From positions 1 to 32,833 of the IMG/VR virus record IMGVR_UViG_3300031973_001073: DNA of 32,833 nucleotides; one strand, written 5' to 3'. The DNA comes from a virus. Shown piece after piece: positions 13,427-21,465 of the stretch; positions within the stretch are counted from its first letter, which is position 1; each line of letters opens with the position of its first letter. A program made the translations under genes and the position numbers. Below the pieces are notes generated by a model that saw only the letters and a list, made by a program, of their open reading frames with translations, had not been told where the DNA came from and searched no databases.

Positions 13427-13710
13427 GAACTTACGACAAAGTTAAACTAATCCTTGAAGAAGTACCCCTAACTAGGAATAGTGATAACGAGTTGTTTTGG
13501 GAATATGCTCAACGCAAAGGGTTTGTTTACGATAACGCAATCAGTTGGCCTTGTTTTGCACTAATTAGGTTTGAAACCCTTAGACGATGTAGACAACAAA
13601 TCCAACGCTCACACCCTGAGTTAAGAGGATCTAACTACAAACTAAGACACAAAAAGGCTAGTGAATATCCTGTATTTTTAGAAGAAGATGGACAAGTTAG
13701 AGGACTATGA
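13423..13710 (+). CDS. Conserved phage-type hypothetical protein
   Basis: 95 residues, basic and soluble. The pattern LILEEVPLTRNSDNELFW followed by FETLRRCRQQIQ and a KK-x-SEYPVF end recalls small phage proteins with an SPETI-x-R-x-RRKIQ block, whose function is unknown. It overlaps both neighbours by four bases (ATGA). Confidence 0.65.
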   Translation: MRTYDKVKLILEEVPLTRNSDNELFWEYAQRKGFVYDNAISWPCFALIRFETLRRCRQQIQRSHPELRGSNYKLRHKKASEYPVFLEEDGQVRGL

Positions 13711-13841
13711 TTTATATATTTGCCTCATTAATAATAGCTTTTCAACTCTTATGCCTAGCAGTTATATATATTATGACCCAGTGGGGTAAAGAAACTAAGG
13801 ATCTTGAGGATTACAAGAAATATCAAACGTATGAAAAATAG
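13707..13841 (+). CDS. 44-residue single-TM protein
   Basis: One membrane helix at about 2-23 and a charged cytoplasmic tail rich in Lys, Asp and Tyr. It has an ATGA overlap with the upstream gene and overlaps the next start. Function is unknown. Confidence 0.55.
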   Translation: MIYIFASLIIAFQLLCLAVIYIMTQWGKETKDLEDYKKYQTYEK

Positions 13842-13965
13842 AATCTTAATTCTCTGTCTAATTTTAGTAACAGCACTTTTAGTTCAATTATTACTAGCAA
13901 TATTCTCAAGGCTAGATGATATTTACTCAAACCAAACAAAGATATTGTGTGCTGAATACGAGTAG
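13831..13965 (+). CDS. 44-residue single-TM or secreted peptide
   Basis: A basic start (MKNR), a Leu-rich helix at about 5-25, and a polar tail with one Cys. It looks like a signal anchor. It overlaps the previous gene by 11 bases and is not recognised. Confidence 0.5.
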   Translation: MKNRILILCLILVTALLVQLLLAIFSRLDDIYSNQTKILCAEYE

Positions 13966-13967
13966 AT

Positions 13968-14144
13968 ATGAAAAAGAAGGATAGTATTGGTTTCGTTGAT
14001 TATTTAATAACAATATTTATTTTTGCTTGGATATTAAGCTGGTTTTTTGCAATATGGATTGGGTCGTTTCGTGGGGAGCTGGTATTTACAGGATTGTTTT
14101 GTTTCATTTTAGCTGCATTATTACAGGAAACTAAAAAAACTTAA
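13968..14144 (+). CDS. 58-residue two-TM protein, holin-like topology
   Basis: Hydrophobic segments at about 12-32 and 37-53 are joined by a short Gly/Arg turn, with basic ends. The topology fits a small holin or a superinfection-exclusion protein. It begins two bases after the preceding stop. No family is recognised. Confidence 0.5.
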   Translation: MKKKDSIGFVDYLITIFIFAWILSWFFAIWIGSFRGELVFTGLFCFILAALLQETKKT

Positions 14145-14168
14145 AAAACAGTTAAAACCAAAATCTAA

Positions 14169-14309
14169 ATGAAGAAGATATTAAGTCTAATAGGAGAAAT
14201 AGTTTTTGTATTAGCAATTCTTTCTCTAGCTTACTTGTTTGATCCTTACTATCCGCTTGTGGTGATAGCCACATTTGTTGCAATAAAATTAATTCTTAAT
14301 AAATTATGA
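14169..14309 (+). CDS. 46-residue membrane peptide
   Basis: Two hydrophobic stretches (about 5-23 and 29-45) are separated by DPYYP, with basic ends. Its stop overlaps the next start by four bases (ATGA). Function is unknown. Confidence 0.5.
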   Translation: MKKILSLIGEIVFVLAILSLAYLFDPYYPLVVIATFVAIKLILNKL

Positions 14310-14464
14310 AAAAAGCTAATCACAGGAATCTATTAGCCAAACCTAAGATTAAAGTTAAACAGTTTAAGAAGTGTGCTAATCCTGACTGTAGCGAAATGAT
14401 TAACTTAAAATCTAAATATTGTTGGGATCACAAAGGATACTTAAAGGGGGTGAATATACTATGA
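14306..14464 (+). CDS. 52-residue putative zinc-knuckle protein
   Basis: Very basic N-terminus, then KKCANPDCSEMINLKSKYCWDH, read as two pieces. C23, C28, C39 and H42 would make a zinc site. It is a likely nucleic-acid-binding mini-protein. It overlaps neighbours at both ends (ATGA). Confidence 0.6.
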   Translation: MKKANHRNLLAKPKIKVKQFKKCANPDCSEMINLKSKYCWDHKGYLKGVNIL

Positions 14465-14838
14465 CAAGAAAAACTAAAGAGAATATATTTATTATCTTAG
14501 GAACAGTACTAGCTATATTTATAGGATATTATCTTGCTGATGGTTGGTTTTCTGCTAAATACCAAACACCAACAGCTTACAGAGACACTACACCGGCTAA
14601 GATAGTTAAGCCTAAAGTTGATACACAGGTAAGCATTGATACCATTAAAGAAGAATTTATTGATGGTTGTAGCCCAGATGGTACTGATAGAGAGTTTTGC
14701 GGTTGCGGATTTGATTATATGTTAAGAGTTAAAGGAGTAGCTTGGATTGGAGCAGAGGGAATTAGTTACAATGCAACCGGTCAAATGTCTGACGAATTTG
14801 CAGAAGTAGCACTAGAAGCAGCCAAAGTTTGTCTTTAA
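14461..14838 (+). CDS. Membrane-anchored cysteine-containing protein
   Basis: 125 residues from the ATG at 14461, chosen because a strong AAAGGGGGTG site lies 8 nt upstream. A membrane helix spans about 8-28. The outer domain carries a Cys cluster (DGCSPDGTDREFCGCGF) and a final Cys two residues from the end, which suggests disulphides. The domain resembles small secreted phage or host proteins of unknown role. Superinfection exclusion is one possibility, from the anchored extracytoplasmic layout only. Confidence 0.65.
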   Translation: MTRKTKENIFIILGTVLAIFIGYYLADGWFSAKYQTPTAYRDTTPAKIVKPKVDTQVSIDTIKEEFIDGCSPDGTDREFCGCGFDYMLRVKGVAWIGAEGISYNATGQMSDEFAEVALEAAKVCL

Positions 14839-14839
14839 G

Positions 14840-14950
14840 ATGTTAAAAGTAATAGTCTGCATCTTTTTAGTTGTGGTTGTAACAGTAGTAATATTAGTAA
14901 TACATACAGCTAAGAAGATGTTGGACATTGCAAATAAATATAATGATTAA
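14840..14950 (+). CDS. 36-residue single-TM peptide
   Basis: A Val/Ile-rich helix at about 3-22 with a short polar tail. It starts one base after the previous stop and overlaps the HNH start by eight bases. It is the last of the run of tiny membrane proteins. Function is unknown. Confidence 0.45.
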   Translation: MLKVIVCIFLVVVVTVVILVIHTAKKMLDIANKYND

Positions 14951-15236
14951 AGCAGGTAAAAAAACTATTGCGTGGAGTAATATCCGAGCAGAACTTAAGA
15001 AAGAGTTTGAGGCAAAAGGCATTACTTACTGTGAAGTAGGATATGATGGTTGTACTAGAAACAACTACCTGTCATTTTCTCACGGAGACAAGAGAAGATT
15101 TTTAACAGACGATGAGTTGAGAAACCTTGTTGTAGTAGCCTGTATGCCCTGTCATCAAATACTAGAAGCTAAACCTAGAAGTGAATTAAGGGCAATTACA
15201 AATAGAATTATTAGAAGACGATCAGAGTTAAATTGA
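14943..15236 (+). CDS. HNH-type nuclease beside the terminase genes
   Basis: 97 residues from the ATG at 14943; the TTG at 14928 is less likely. C30 and C37, then LSFSHGDKRR with the probable catalytic H47, then VVACMPCH (C67, C70, H71) outline an HNH fold. HNH proteins next to terminases assist cos or headful cleavage in several phages, and this gene lies just upstream of the packaging genes. That role is inferred from position. Confidence 0.7.
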   Translation: MIKAGKKTIAWSNIRAELKKEFEAKGITYCEVGYDGCTRNNYLSFSHGDKRRFLTDDELRNLVVVACMPCHQILEAKPRSELRAITNRIIRRRSELN

Positions 15237-15247
15237 AGCTAATAAGG

Positions 15248-15253
15248 TATAAT
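15248..15253 (+). promoter_or_regulatory. -10 box upstream of the packaging genes
   Basis: AGGTATAAT lies 18 bases before the ATG at 15271, giving a predicted leader of about 11 bases without a Shine-Dalgarno site. There is no -35 at normal spacing. Confidence 0.45.
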
Positions 15254-15270
15254 TAAACAATAAAATATCT

Positions 15271-15600
15271 ATGGCAAAACCAGTAGCAGGATTTAATGCA
15301 AACCCACAGAATATAAACAAGAAAGGTAGACCTAAAGAGGCTTGGACTATGTCGGGTATCCTTAAAGAAGCCTTAGAAGAACAAGACGAGACAGGAACAC
15401 CATATAAACTAATTATTAACAGAAAACTCAGAAGTCTTGCACTTCAAGGAGATATCGTTGCCATCAAAGAAGTTAACAACCGCATAGACGGACAATCCCA
15501 ACAGAAGACTGATATAACCTCTGGTGGTAAACCAATACCACTCTTAACAAACTTGAATGTATCAAATAACGACAGCAACGAGGAAACTATCGAATCTTAA
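15271..15600 (+). CDS. Probable terminase small subunit
   Basis: 109 residues. The N-terminal NPQNINKKGRPKEAW segment is the basic GRP-type start seen in many small terminase-like proteins. A helical region (about 28-75) and a disordered C-terminus follow. Its 3' end overlaps the large terminase by 44 bases. It should bind packaging DNA and hand it to the large subunit. No canonical helix-turn-helix is certain, so the call leans on position. Confidence 0.7.
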   Translation: MAKPVAGFNANPQNINKKGRPKEAWTMSGILKEALEEQDETGTPYKLIINRKLRSLALQGDIVAIKEVNNRIDGQSQQKTDITSGGKPIPLLTNLNVSNNDSNEETIES

Positions 15601-16723
15601 TAAAAGGATTAAGGGTGTTGCTGGTGGTACATCTGCCGGTAAGACTGTATCTATAGTTCAGATACTTATCCACAAATCTCAAACAGACCAGACACCCAAA
15701 CTAACTTCTATTACATCTGAATCAATGCCACACCTTAAGAGAGGTGCTATGCGTGATTTTTTAGAGATAATGAAGACACATAATTATTTCGATGATAAGA
15801 GGTGGAATAAGTCGGACTTTACATATACATTTGAAACAGGATCTAAAATAGAGTTCTTTTCCTTAGATATGCCACACAAAGTTAGAGGTCCAAGACGAGA
15901 CAGACTATTTATCAATGAAGCAAATAATATTCCACAAGAAACATTTGACCAATTAGAGGTTAGGACTAAAGAGGAGATATGGCTTGACTGGAACCCTGTT
16001 GCAGAGTTTTGGTGGTACACAGAGATAATGGGTAAGCGTGATGTTGATTTTATAATACTTACTTACAAAGATAACGAGGGATTATCACAGGAAATTATAG
16101 ATTCGATTGAATCCCGAAAGGCTAACAAGCTATGGTGGCAAGTATATGGATTAGGAGAGCTTGGAGAGGCAGAGGGTAGGGTATACAAGGATTGGAAGAC
16201 TATTGACGATATACCACACGAGGCAAGGCTTGAAAGGTATGGATTGGACTTTGGGTACTCTAACGATCCAGCGGCTATTGTAGCGGTGTATTACTACAAT
16301 GGTGGTTATATTATTGACGAGATAGCTTACCGTAAAGGATTATCAAACAAACAATTAGCAGACATTATCAACAACCAACCACAAGCCTTAGTGATAGCCG
16401 ATAGTGCAGAGCCTAAGAGTATTGACGAGATAGCAGAATATGGTGTGAGTATTATTGCTTCAACTAAAGGTCAAGGAAGCCTATTGCAAGGTATACAGTT
16501 TGTACAAAATCAGCGCATATCCGTAACCAAGAGAAGTCTTAATGTATTAAAAGAATATCGCAACCATTTGTGGCAGACAGACAAAGAGGGTAAAATTATA
16601 AATGTGCCAGAACCAATCTATGATCATACTCTCGACGCTATTAGGTACGCTATTGTTAGCCTTAGAGCGGTAGACGGAGATGAGGACTTACCAGATGATA
16701 CATACTGGGTAAATCAACTTTAA
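15557..16723 (+). CDS. terL: Terminase large subunit
   Basis: 388 residues. ATPase: Walker A GGTSAGKT (23-30), Walker B RLFINEA (116-122, with E121). Nuclease: Asp residues in GLDFGYSNDP (D231), VIADSAEP (D282) and the YDHTLDAIRY block (D356/D360). All parts of a packaging motor with RNase-H-like nuclease are present, at slightly less than the usual 420-500 residues. It cuts and pumps DNA into the prohead through the portal encoded just downstream. The start lies inside the small-subunit gene, so translation is probably coupled. Confidence 0.95.
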   Translation: MYQITTATRKLSNLNKRIKGVAGGTSAGKTVSIVQILIHKSQTDQTPKLTSITSESMPHLKRGAMRDFLEIMKTHNYFDDKRWNKSDFTYTFETGSKIEFFSLDMPHKVRGPRRDRLFINEANNIPQETFDQLEVRTKEEIWLDWNPVAEFWWYTEIMGKRDVDFIILTYKDNEGLSQEIIDSIESRKANKLWWQVYGLGELGEAEGRVYKDWKTIDDIPHEARLERYGLDFGYSNDPAAIVAVYYYNGGYIIDEIAYRKGLSNKQLADIINNQPQALVIADSAEPKSIDEIAEYGVSIIASTKGQGSLLQGIQFVQNQRISVTKRSLNVLKEYRNHLWQTDKEGKIINVPEPIYDHTLDAIRYAIVSLRAVDGDEDLPDDTYWVNQL

Positions 16724-16953
16724 TGAATACAGAACTGTCCATAACCGAGAAGAATGTTTTACCCCATACGGATATTGAAAGGGATATCCAAGAGAGACAA
16801 AATGGATTATTTACTTTTACCTTAAGAATTAACAACGGGCAAATAGTTGATTATAATATAATGGAATATATCGATGGCAATAAATACCTTAGCCTTAAAT
16901 CAATTACTCTCGAAGAATATACCATTACACGCAATAGTGGCTCACGAGGTTAA
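16723..16953 (+). CDS. Small beta-rich protein after terL
   Basis: 76 residues. GLFTFTLRINNGQIVDYNI forms a short beta unit resembling DUF2292-type proteins (G-x-I-x-hydrophobic strand, then G-R/Q-I-V-D). The start shares one base with the terL stop. Function is unknown. Confidence 0.55.
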   Translation: MNTELSITEKNVLPHTDIERDIQERQNGLFTFTLRINNGQIVDYNIMEYIDGNKYLSLKSITLEEYTITRNSGSRG

Positions 16954-17074
16954 TCAAACACCTTACGGTACTATTACCTTTAATGTTGTACTCCAAAGTG
17001 GCGTAGCAAGGTTAGAAACCTTGAATATCGTTAAAAATAAAAGAAAAAGGTATAATAGTAATAGTAAAGTCTAA
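16874..17074 (+). CDS. Second small beta-rich protein, related in pattern to its neighbour
   Basis: 66 residues from the ATG at 16874, which overlaps the previous gene by 80 bases. A GTG at 16937 would reduce the overlap to 17. YGTITFNVVLQSGVARLETLNIVKNKRKRY fits the DUF2292-like pattern, including a basic end (shown here in outline; key part GTITFNVVLQ). It carries the -10 box of the portal promoter within its last codons. Confidence 0.5.
   Translation: MAINTLALNQLLSKNIPLHAIVAHEVNQTPYGTITFNVVLQSGVARLETLNIVKNKRKRYNSNSKV
17051..17056 (+). promoter_or_regulatory. -10 box upstream of the portal leader terminator
   Basis: AGGTATAAT inside the end of the preceding gene. The predicted start is near 17063, about 60 nt before the end of the terminator at 17098-17124 and 72 nt before the portal ATG. 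Confidence 0.5.
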
Positions 17075-17097
17075 AGTAGCTATTTTTGCACCACTAA

Positions 17098-17124
17098 GAC
17101 GCAGTTAAAACTGTGTCTTTTTTT
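17098..17124 (+). terminator. Intrinsic terminator in the portal leader
   Basis: GACGCAGTT (17098-17106) pairs with AACTGTGTC (17109-17117) through nine positions including one G-U, although the two-base loop means the top pair opens. Seven T follow. It lies 10 bases before the portal start codon. Confidence 0.8.
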
Positions 17125-17134
17125 ATGTCAATTT

Positions 17135-18961
17135 ATGTCAGAAACTAAACAAACCGAAACAACTAAAAACATCATTTTTCAGCGTAAGACCGCAGCTGAG
17201 GCGTATATGTCTACTAAGCGGGAAATGTTTGACAAGGTTGAACAACTATTTCACAACACCCTTAACGATTCAGTATCAGCTAAAGCTAAGTCTCAAGTCT
17301 TTGACCCTAAGTTATCCACACTAACTATTGAGCGAGGGTATAGGGTTATGGCTCAACTCCCTACAGGCAAAATTAAGGCTATATCCAAGAACGACTTAGG
17401 ATCAGGCAAGTTAATGGAGCTAATTATGGATAAGTATGTTGTGCCCAATGCTAAAGCTCAGTTTGATTTCCTTACTAAACTAAGAATGGCGGACATATAT
17501 TCCAATGTGTACGGAAGTTTTTTTGTAATGATTGATTGGGATGTTAAGGCTAATGGATATATTGGTCCGGATATGTGGTTGCTTAATATTAGAGATGTAT
17601 TTCCACAAGTCGGCGCAGTATCTTTAGAAGATAGTGATTATGTAATTGTCAGAACTTGGAAGCCACTATCTTACTTTGAGGGGTTAGCTAAACAAAAAGG
17701 GTTTAAGAATATATCTCAAATAGTTACTAAACTTAAAAACAAAGCTGGTTCAAAGGATACTAGAGACACTAACTCAACCTCTCAAAGAGAAACCACACAA
17801 TATCCAGAAGCTACTAGTGCCAACAAATCAGGGTTTTATGAGGTATTAACTCAATATGAAAAAGATACTTGGACTGACTACTGTGTTGACGCTGATATGG
17901 AGTTTAGAAGTATTAAAAACCCTCACGATAACGGAGAGCTACCTTTGGTATGTAAGTACTCTATTCCATTACTTGATGACTATATGGGTATGGGAGACTT
18001 TGAGCGAGGTGCAAGTATGCAGATGGCTATTAACTCTAATTGGAATCTGTACTTTGATGGTATTAAGACCTCAATGTTCCCACCAATATTAGTAAACAAG
18101 ACCAACATTGCCTCAATGTCTTCAATCAAATGGGGACCAGCAGAGAAATGGTTAGTTAGAAACCAGATAAACAACTCTGTTCAGCCACTACAGCTTAACC
18201 CTAAGGGTATTGAGACCTTTAATAATACCTATCAGGTAGCTAACTCGGCTCTGATGAATATGTTCGGTACTTCTGATACAGCTACAAGCTCGCAAGTCGA
18301 TCCTGGAATGGGTAAGACACCGCAAGCACTTAAAATGCAGGCAAATAGAGAAAACACTCGTGATAATGCTGACAGATTCTATATGGAGATGTTTTTGAAG
18401 CAGGTTATGACCAAAATGGTTAACCTAATCTCCAAGAAACAGTCAAAAGCTATTGTTATCCGAATGTTTGATGAGGAGATTCAGGAACTAGAACGAACTT
18501 ATCCTGAAATTAGAGAGCTGTTTGATGATAAGACTGGAAAATTAAAGATTAACACCTCTAAGACTGGATCTACACTGTTCGACTACGAAATGGTATCAGG
18601 CTCAACCTTTGCTGCTGACAAGAACTCTCAACAGGAGAACCTATCAATGCTTATGAATATGTTTATGAAAGCACAGACCCCACAAGGCAACCTAATGACC
18701 GCACAACTTAGTCAAGAGGGTTTTGAATTTAAGTTTGGTGAGATATTAAAGAGACTAATTGCTAATACTGGTATTCAAGACTGGGACAAGATATTAGTAG
18801 AACGCACCGAAGATGAGCAAGGCGACGAAATACTTAATCAAAGCGAACAGATGTTTATGCAAGCCGCTCAACAAATGATGCAACAGGGTGCAGGACAACC
18901 GGATATGAACGCAATACCACCTCAGCCACAGCAAATGCCACAAGAACAATCAATAATGTAA
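17135..18961 (+). CDS. Portal protein
   Basis: 608 residues, directly after terL and before scaffold and capsid genes. The N-terminal helical region (about 1-60), a mixed alpha/beta core with YSNVYGSFFVMIDWD, a long central helix region around ANRENTRDNADRFYMEMFLKQV, and a Gln/Met/Pro-rich C-terminal tail agree with phage portal proteins of the large podovirus type. It forms the dodecameric DNA channel and anchors the terminase. There is no clear Shine-Dalgarno site. The call rests on size, composition and order more than on a short motif. Confidence 0.85.
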   Translation: MSETKQTETTKNIIFQRKTAAEAYMSTKREMFDKVEQLFHNTLNDSVSAKAKSQVFDPKLSTLTIERGYRVMAQLPTGKIKAISKNDLGSGKLMELIMDKYVVPNAKAQFDFLTKLRMADIYSNVYGSFFVMIDWDVKANGYIGPDMWLLNIRDVFPQVGAVSLEDSDYVIVRTWKPLSYFEGLAKQKGFKNISQIVTKLKNKAGSKDTRDTNSTSQRETTQYPEATSANKSGFYEVLTQYEKDTWTDYCVDADMEFRSIKNPHDNGELPLVCKYSIPLLDDYMGMGDFERGASMQMAINSNWNLYFDGIKTSMFPPILVNKTNIASMSSIKWGPAEKWLVRNQINNSVQPLQLNPKGIETFNNTYQVANSALMNMFGTSDTATSSQVDPGMGKTPQALKMQANRENTRDNADRFYMEMFLKQVMTKMVNLISKKQSKAIVIRMFDEEIQELERTYPEIRELFDDKTGKLKINTSKTGSTLFDYEMVSGSTFAADKNSQQENLSMLMNMFMKAQTPQGNLMTAQLSQEGFEFKFGEILKRLIANTGIQDWDKILVERTEDEQGDEILNQSEQMFMQAAQQMMQQGAGQPDMNAIPPQPQQMPQEQSIM

Positions 18962-19314
18962 TGAAAGACGAATCAGCTATCAAACCAAGTTCTATATTTA
19001 ATAATCTAGCTAGTTTTGAGCGGGAATCACAAGAGTCTGCCGATACTATTAGCGATGAAGAAAAGGCCATTGCAACCCTAGCTAATACAGCAGGTTGGAG
19101 GGCATTAAAAGGTTTTATTCAGTCAGTTAGTACTGATTTAGACAATATTAACGCTACAGCTATTGAAAATGGTGCTAGCTTTGAAGAATTAGGCAGAAAT
19201 GTATTAGTAGTCAATCTAACCAAAGGTGTTATTCAAAGAATATTAAATAAAGTTGATGATTGTAAAGAAGCCTCTGAAAAATCAGATGGAACACTAATAG
19301 ATGAAACAAAATGA
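18961..19314 (+). CDS. Hypothetical protein of the head module
   Basis: 117 residues, acidic and mostly helical, overlapping the portal stop by one base. Its position between portal and scaffold suggests an assembly or head-maturation role. No motif is recognised. Confidence 0.6.
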   Translation: MKDESAIKPSSIFNNLASFERESQESADTISDEEKAIATLANTAGWRALKGFIQSVSTDLDNINATAIENGASFEELGRNVLVVNLTKGVIQRILNKVDDCKEASEKSDGTLIDETK

Positions 19315-19540
19315 GGAAGAAAAAGATGACAGCATTATTGAAGATTTGGACTTTAATAATCCAAGTTTTGTGTATAAGCCAGAGGCTAATCACGGTTGGC
19401 GTCAACAAGGTCCGTATCTTATTTGCAAGGATTGTATCGTGGAACACGGTGCGTGGATCGGAACGGATAAGTTGCTCATTGGGTTTGACGAGCAGGGAAG
19501 TCCGCAATTTAAGACAAGGAAAGAGTTAGGTATGGAATAA
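19301..19540 (+). CDS. Small hypothetical protein with a CxxC motif
   Basis: 79 residues. A very acidic N-terminus is followed by a small domain, HGWRQQGPYLICKDCIVEHG, with a possible metal site (C-x2-C-x3-H). It overlaps the preceding gene by 14 bases. Its 3' end leads into the structured leader of the scaffold gene. Confidence 0.55.
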   Translation: MKQNEEEKDDSIIEDLDFNNPSFVYKPEANHGWRQQGPYLICKDCIVEHGAWIGTDKLLIGFDEQGSPQFKTRKELGME

Positions 19541-19638
19541 ATACCTGAGCCTTAGTTAAGACTCGGATATTTGAGCCATATAGACTCAAAGGTAAGCTCA
19601 CACCAACCTTACTGGTGCGTATCACTGGAGGAGGTGAG
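19539..19638 (+). promoter_or_regulatory. Structured leader and strong ribosome-binding site of the scaffold gene
   Basis: Two similar hairpins follow each other: GAG (19547-19549)/CTC (19562-19564), extended outward with two bulges, and TTTGAG (19570-19575)/CTCAAA (19585-19590). Both have loops beginning CC and ending GA. Downstream, GGTAAG/CTTACT and CACCA/TGGTG are mutually exclusive pairings. GGAGGAGGTGAG (19627-19638) is a very strong Shine-Dalgarno sequence but lies about 23 nt before the first ATG. Its spacing better suits ATT at 19640 or 19643. Confidence 0.5.
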
Positions 19639-19657
19639 AATTATTAACAACGAAGAT

Positions 19658-20398
19658 ATGGCGTTAAATGAAAGTGATGTAAACACTATTGACGAATCGC
19701 CAGCGTTAGAACAAACAACTGAGGAAGTAGCAGAACAAGAAGCAGAGGTTGAATCGACGGAAACAGCCGAAACAGAAAGTGAAGTTACCGAAACAGATGA
19801 CAGTTCCAGAAAAGGAGCTAATCAGCGTATTAGGGAGTTAGCTAACAAAGCTAAACAGGCAGAGCTTGAAAAAGAGGCTTTAGCATCAAGACTAGCGGAG
19901 CTTACAGGTTCAGATGAACCTATTGGGGTTATGCCTCAACAGTATCAACCGCAAGTAGAACCTGGCACAGAGATTAGTCCAGAACAGTACCAAGCAGATA
20001 TTATGCGAGCAGCTGATAGTTTGGTATCAATCAGGATTAAACAACAGGATGCAATCAACAGGATCAATCGAGAAGCTGAACAATCTATTAAGGCTTTTCC
20101 ACAGCTCGACCCTACATCTGAGAACTTTGATAAGGAATTGTCAGACACTATTGCAGAAGCTACGGAGGCTTATGTTAAGCAAAATCCGTACTCAGCATCA
20201 GTTTATAAATTTGTCGAAAAACTGATGAAACCCTACAACAGGGCAGTAGAAAACGGTGTCAGTCAAGTAACCGAGAATGTCGCAAAGCAAGTATCGGAAG
20301 CTGCTCTAAGACCGACACAGGTTAGACAAACAGAGAAATCATTACAGGATATGACTCCTGAGGAGCTAGAACAAAAACTTGGCATAGTTCAGGCATAA
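19658..20398 (+). CDS. Capsid scaffolding protein
   Basis: 246 residues from the ATG at 19658. The frame is open upstream, and initiation at ATT 19640/19643 would add five or six residues. The first ~50 residues are extremely acidic (runs of Glu, Thr and Ala). A coiled coil follows (about 50-90), then a disordered Pro/Gln segment, helices, and a basic-to-mixed C-terminal part ending in an EELEQKLG helix. Acidic, helical, placed immediately before the major capsid gene: this is the usual profile of a scaffold. Confidence 0.8.
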   Translation: MALNESDVNTIDESPALEQTTEEVAEQEAEVESTETAETESEVTETDDSSRKGANQRIRELANKAKQAELEKEALASRLAELTGSDEPIGVMPQQYQPQVEPGTEISPEQYQADIMRAADSLVSIRIKQQDAINRINREAEQSIKAFPQLDPTSENFDKELSDTIAEATEAYVKQNPYSASVYKFVEKLMKPYNRAVENGVSQVTENVAKQVSEAALRPTQVRQTEKSLQDMTPEELEQKLGIVQA

Positions 20399-20457
20399 CC
20401 TATATGACTTTGCAAATAAGCAACCAACTTAGAAAGGATGGTGACAAATAAACAAAT

Positions 20458-21411
20458 ATGGCAGTACAAGGACAAGGAATATCTGGCGCAACAAACGCTA
20501 ACACTTCTGGATCACTAAGTCCCGAAGTCTCAACCTATTACGAAAAAGTCTTCCTAAGCCGTGCAGAATACGAACTGGTTCTTAAAGAAGGATCACAGAG
20601 TAGAACACACCCAGCTAACGAAGGCCGAACAGTCAACTTCACGAGGTATGAACCTCTAACGATTATGACTACTCCTTTAGGAGAGGCTTCAAACCCTGTA
20701 ACCTGTGGAATAACAGCCTGTACCGTATCTATGACATTGTCAGAGTATGGTATTACAGTTCCAACTTCCAGAATGCTCTCAGTAGTTTCTATTGACAGTA
20801 ATATGAAAGAAAAAATTGAATTGGTTGGACAAAATATGGGAGAAACCATCAACAGACTCGTTCGTGCTGAATTAGAAAGCGGAACAGCCTATTACGGTAA
20901 CAACCACACAGTCCACACTTTCGCAGCTGGTGATACTCTTGACGCTTGTGACATCAGATTGATGACACGACAGTTAGAGCTAAACAAAGCTATGAAGTAT
21001 CAGGACGGACTATTCATTGGTAAAACAGACCCTTACTCAAAGTACAACCTTATTGGCGACTCAACTTGGGTCAACGGTAAAACTTACTCTGATGTAAAAG
21101 ATCTATACACCGGTGAAATGGGAGAATTGTACGGAGTACGATGGCTTTTGAACAAAGATGTTTCATCTGGAACGGAAGCCTCTTCACTAGCCGCTTCAAC
21201 TGTAGTTAGGTTTTACACCTATGTACACGGAGCTAACGCTTTTGGAACTTACGACCTCGCACAAGACGCACCTAAACTGTACATCTTGCCGAACATTGTG
21301 GACTCCAACTCACCTGCTGGTCGAATTTCGATGGTATCGTGGGCTGGTAGCTACGCAACAAAGATACTCAACTCAAACTGGGTTCTTTCAGCAAGATTCG
21401 CAGCCGCTTAA
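20458..21411 (+). CDS. Major capsid protein, N4-gp56-like
   Basis: 317 residues. The N-terminal third (LSPEVSTYYEKVFLSRAEY, then EGRTVNFTRYEPL) matches the start of the N4-gp56 family of HK97-fold capsid proteins. Helical spine residues follow (IELVGQNMGETINRLVRAEL), then an A-domain-like region ending in YATKILNSNWVLSARF. It should form the icosahedral shell. The gene is isolated by a 59-base leader without a clear Shine-Dalgarno site and ends at a strong terminator, consistent with very high expression. Confidence 0.88.
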   Translation: MAVQGQGISGATNANTSGSLSPEVSTYYEKVFLSRAEYELVLKEGSQSRTHPANEGRTVNFTRYEPLTIMTTPLGEASNPVTCGITACTVSMTLSEYGITVPTSRMLSVVSIDSNMKEKIELVGQNMGETINRLVRAELESGTAYYGNNHTVHTFAAGDTLDACDIRLMTRQLELNKAMKYQDGLFIGKTDPYSKYNLIGDSTWVNGKTYSDVKDLYTGEMGELYGVRWLLNKDVSSGTEASSLAASTVVRFYTYVHGANAFGTYDLAQDAPKLYILPNIVDSNSPAGRISMVSWAGSYATKILNSNWVLSARFAAA

Positions 21412-21416
21412 TATTA

Positions 21417-21445
21417 GGGTGGGTTTTTCAAGTTCCCACCCTTTT
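21417..21445 (+). terminator. Strong terminator after the capsid gene
   Basis: Perfect seven-base arms GGGTGGG (21417-21423) and CCCACCC (21435-21441) are followed by TTTT, six bases after the capsid stop codon. Confidence 0.9.
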
Positions 21446-21452
21446 AAGCATT

Positions 21453-21458
21453 TAATAT
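21453..21458 (+). promoter_or_regulatory. Putative -10 box for the post-capsid genes
   Basis: TAATAT lies between the capsid terminator and the ATG at 21466. It would start transcription at about 21465, giving a leaderless mRNA. Only the -10 is visible. Confidence 0.35.
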
Positions 21459-21465
21459 AAAAACT

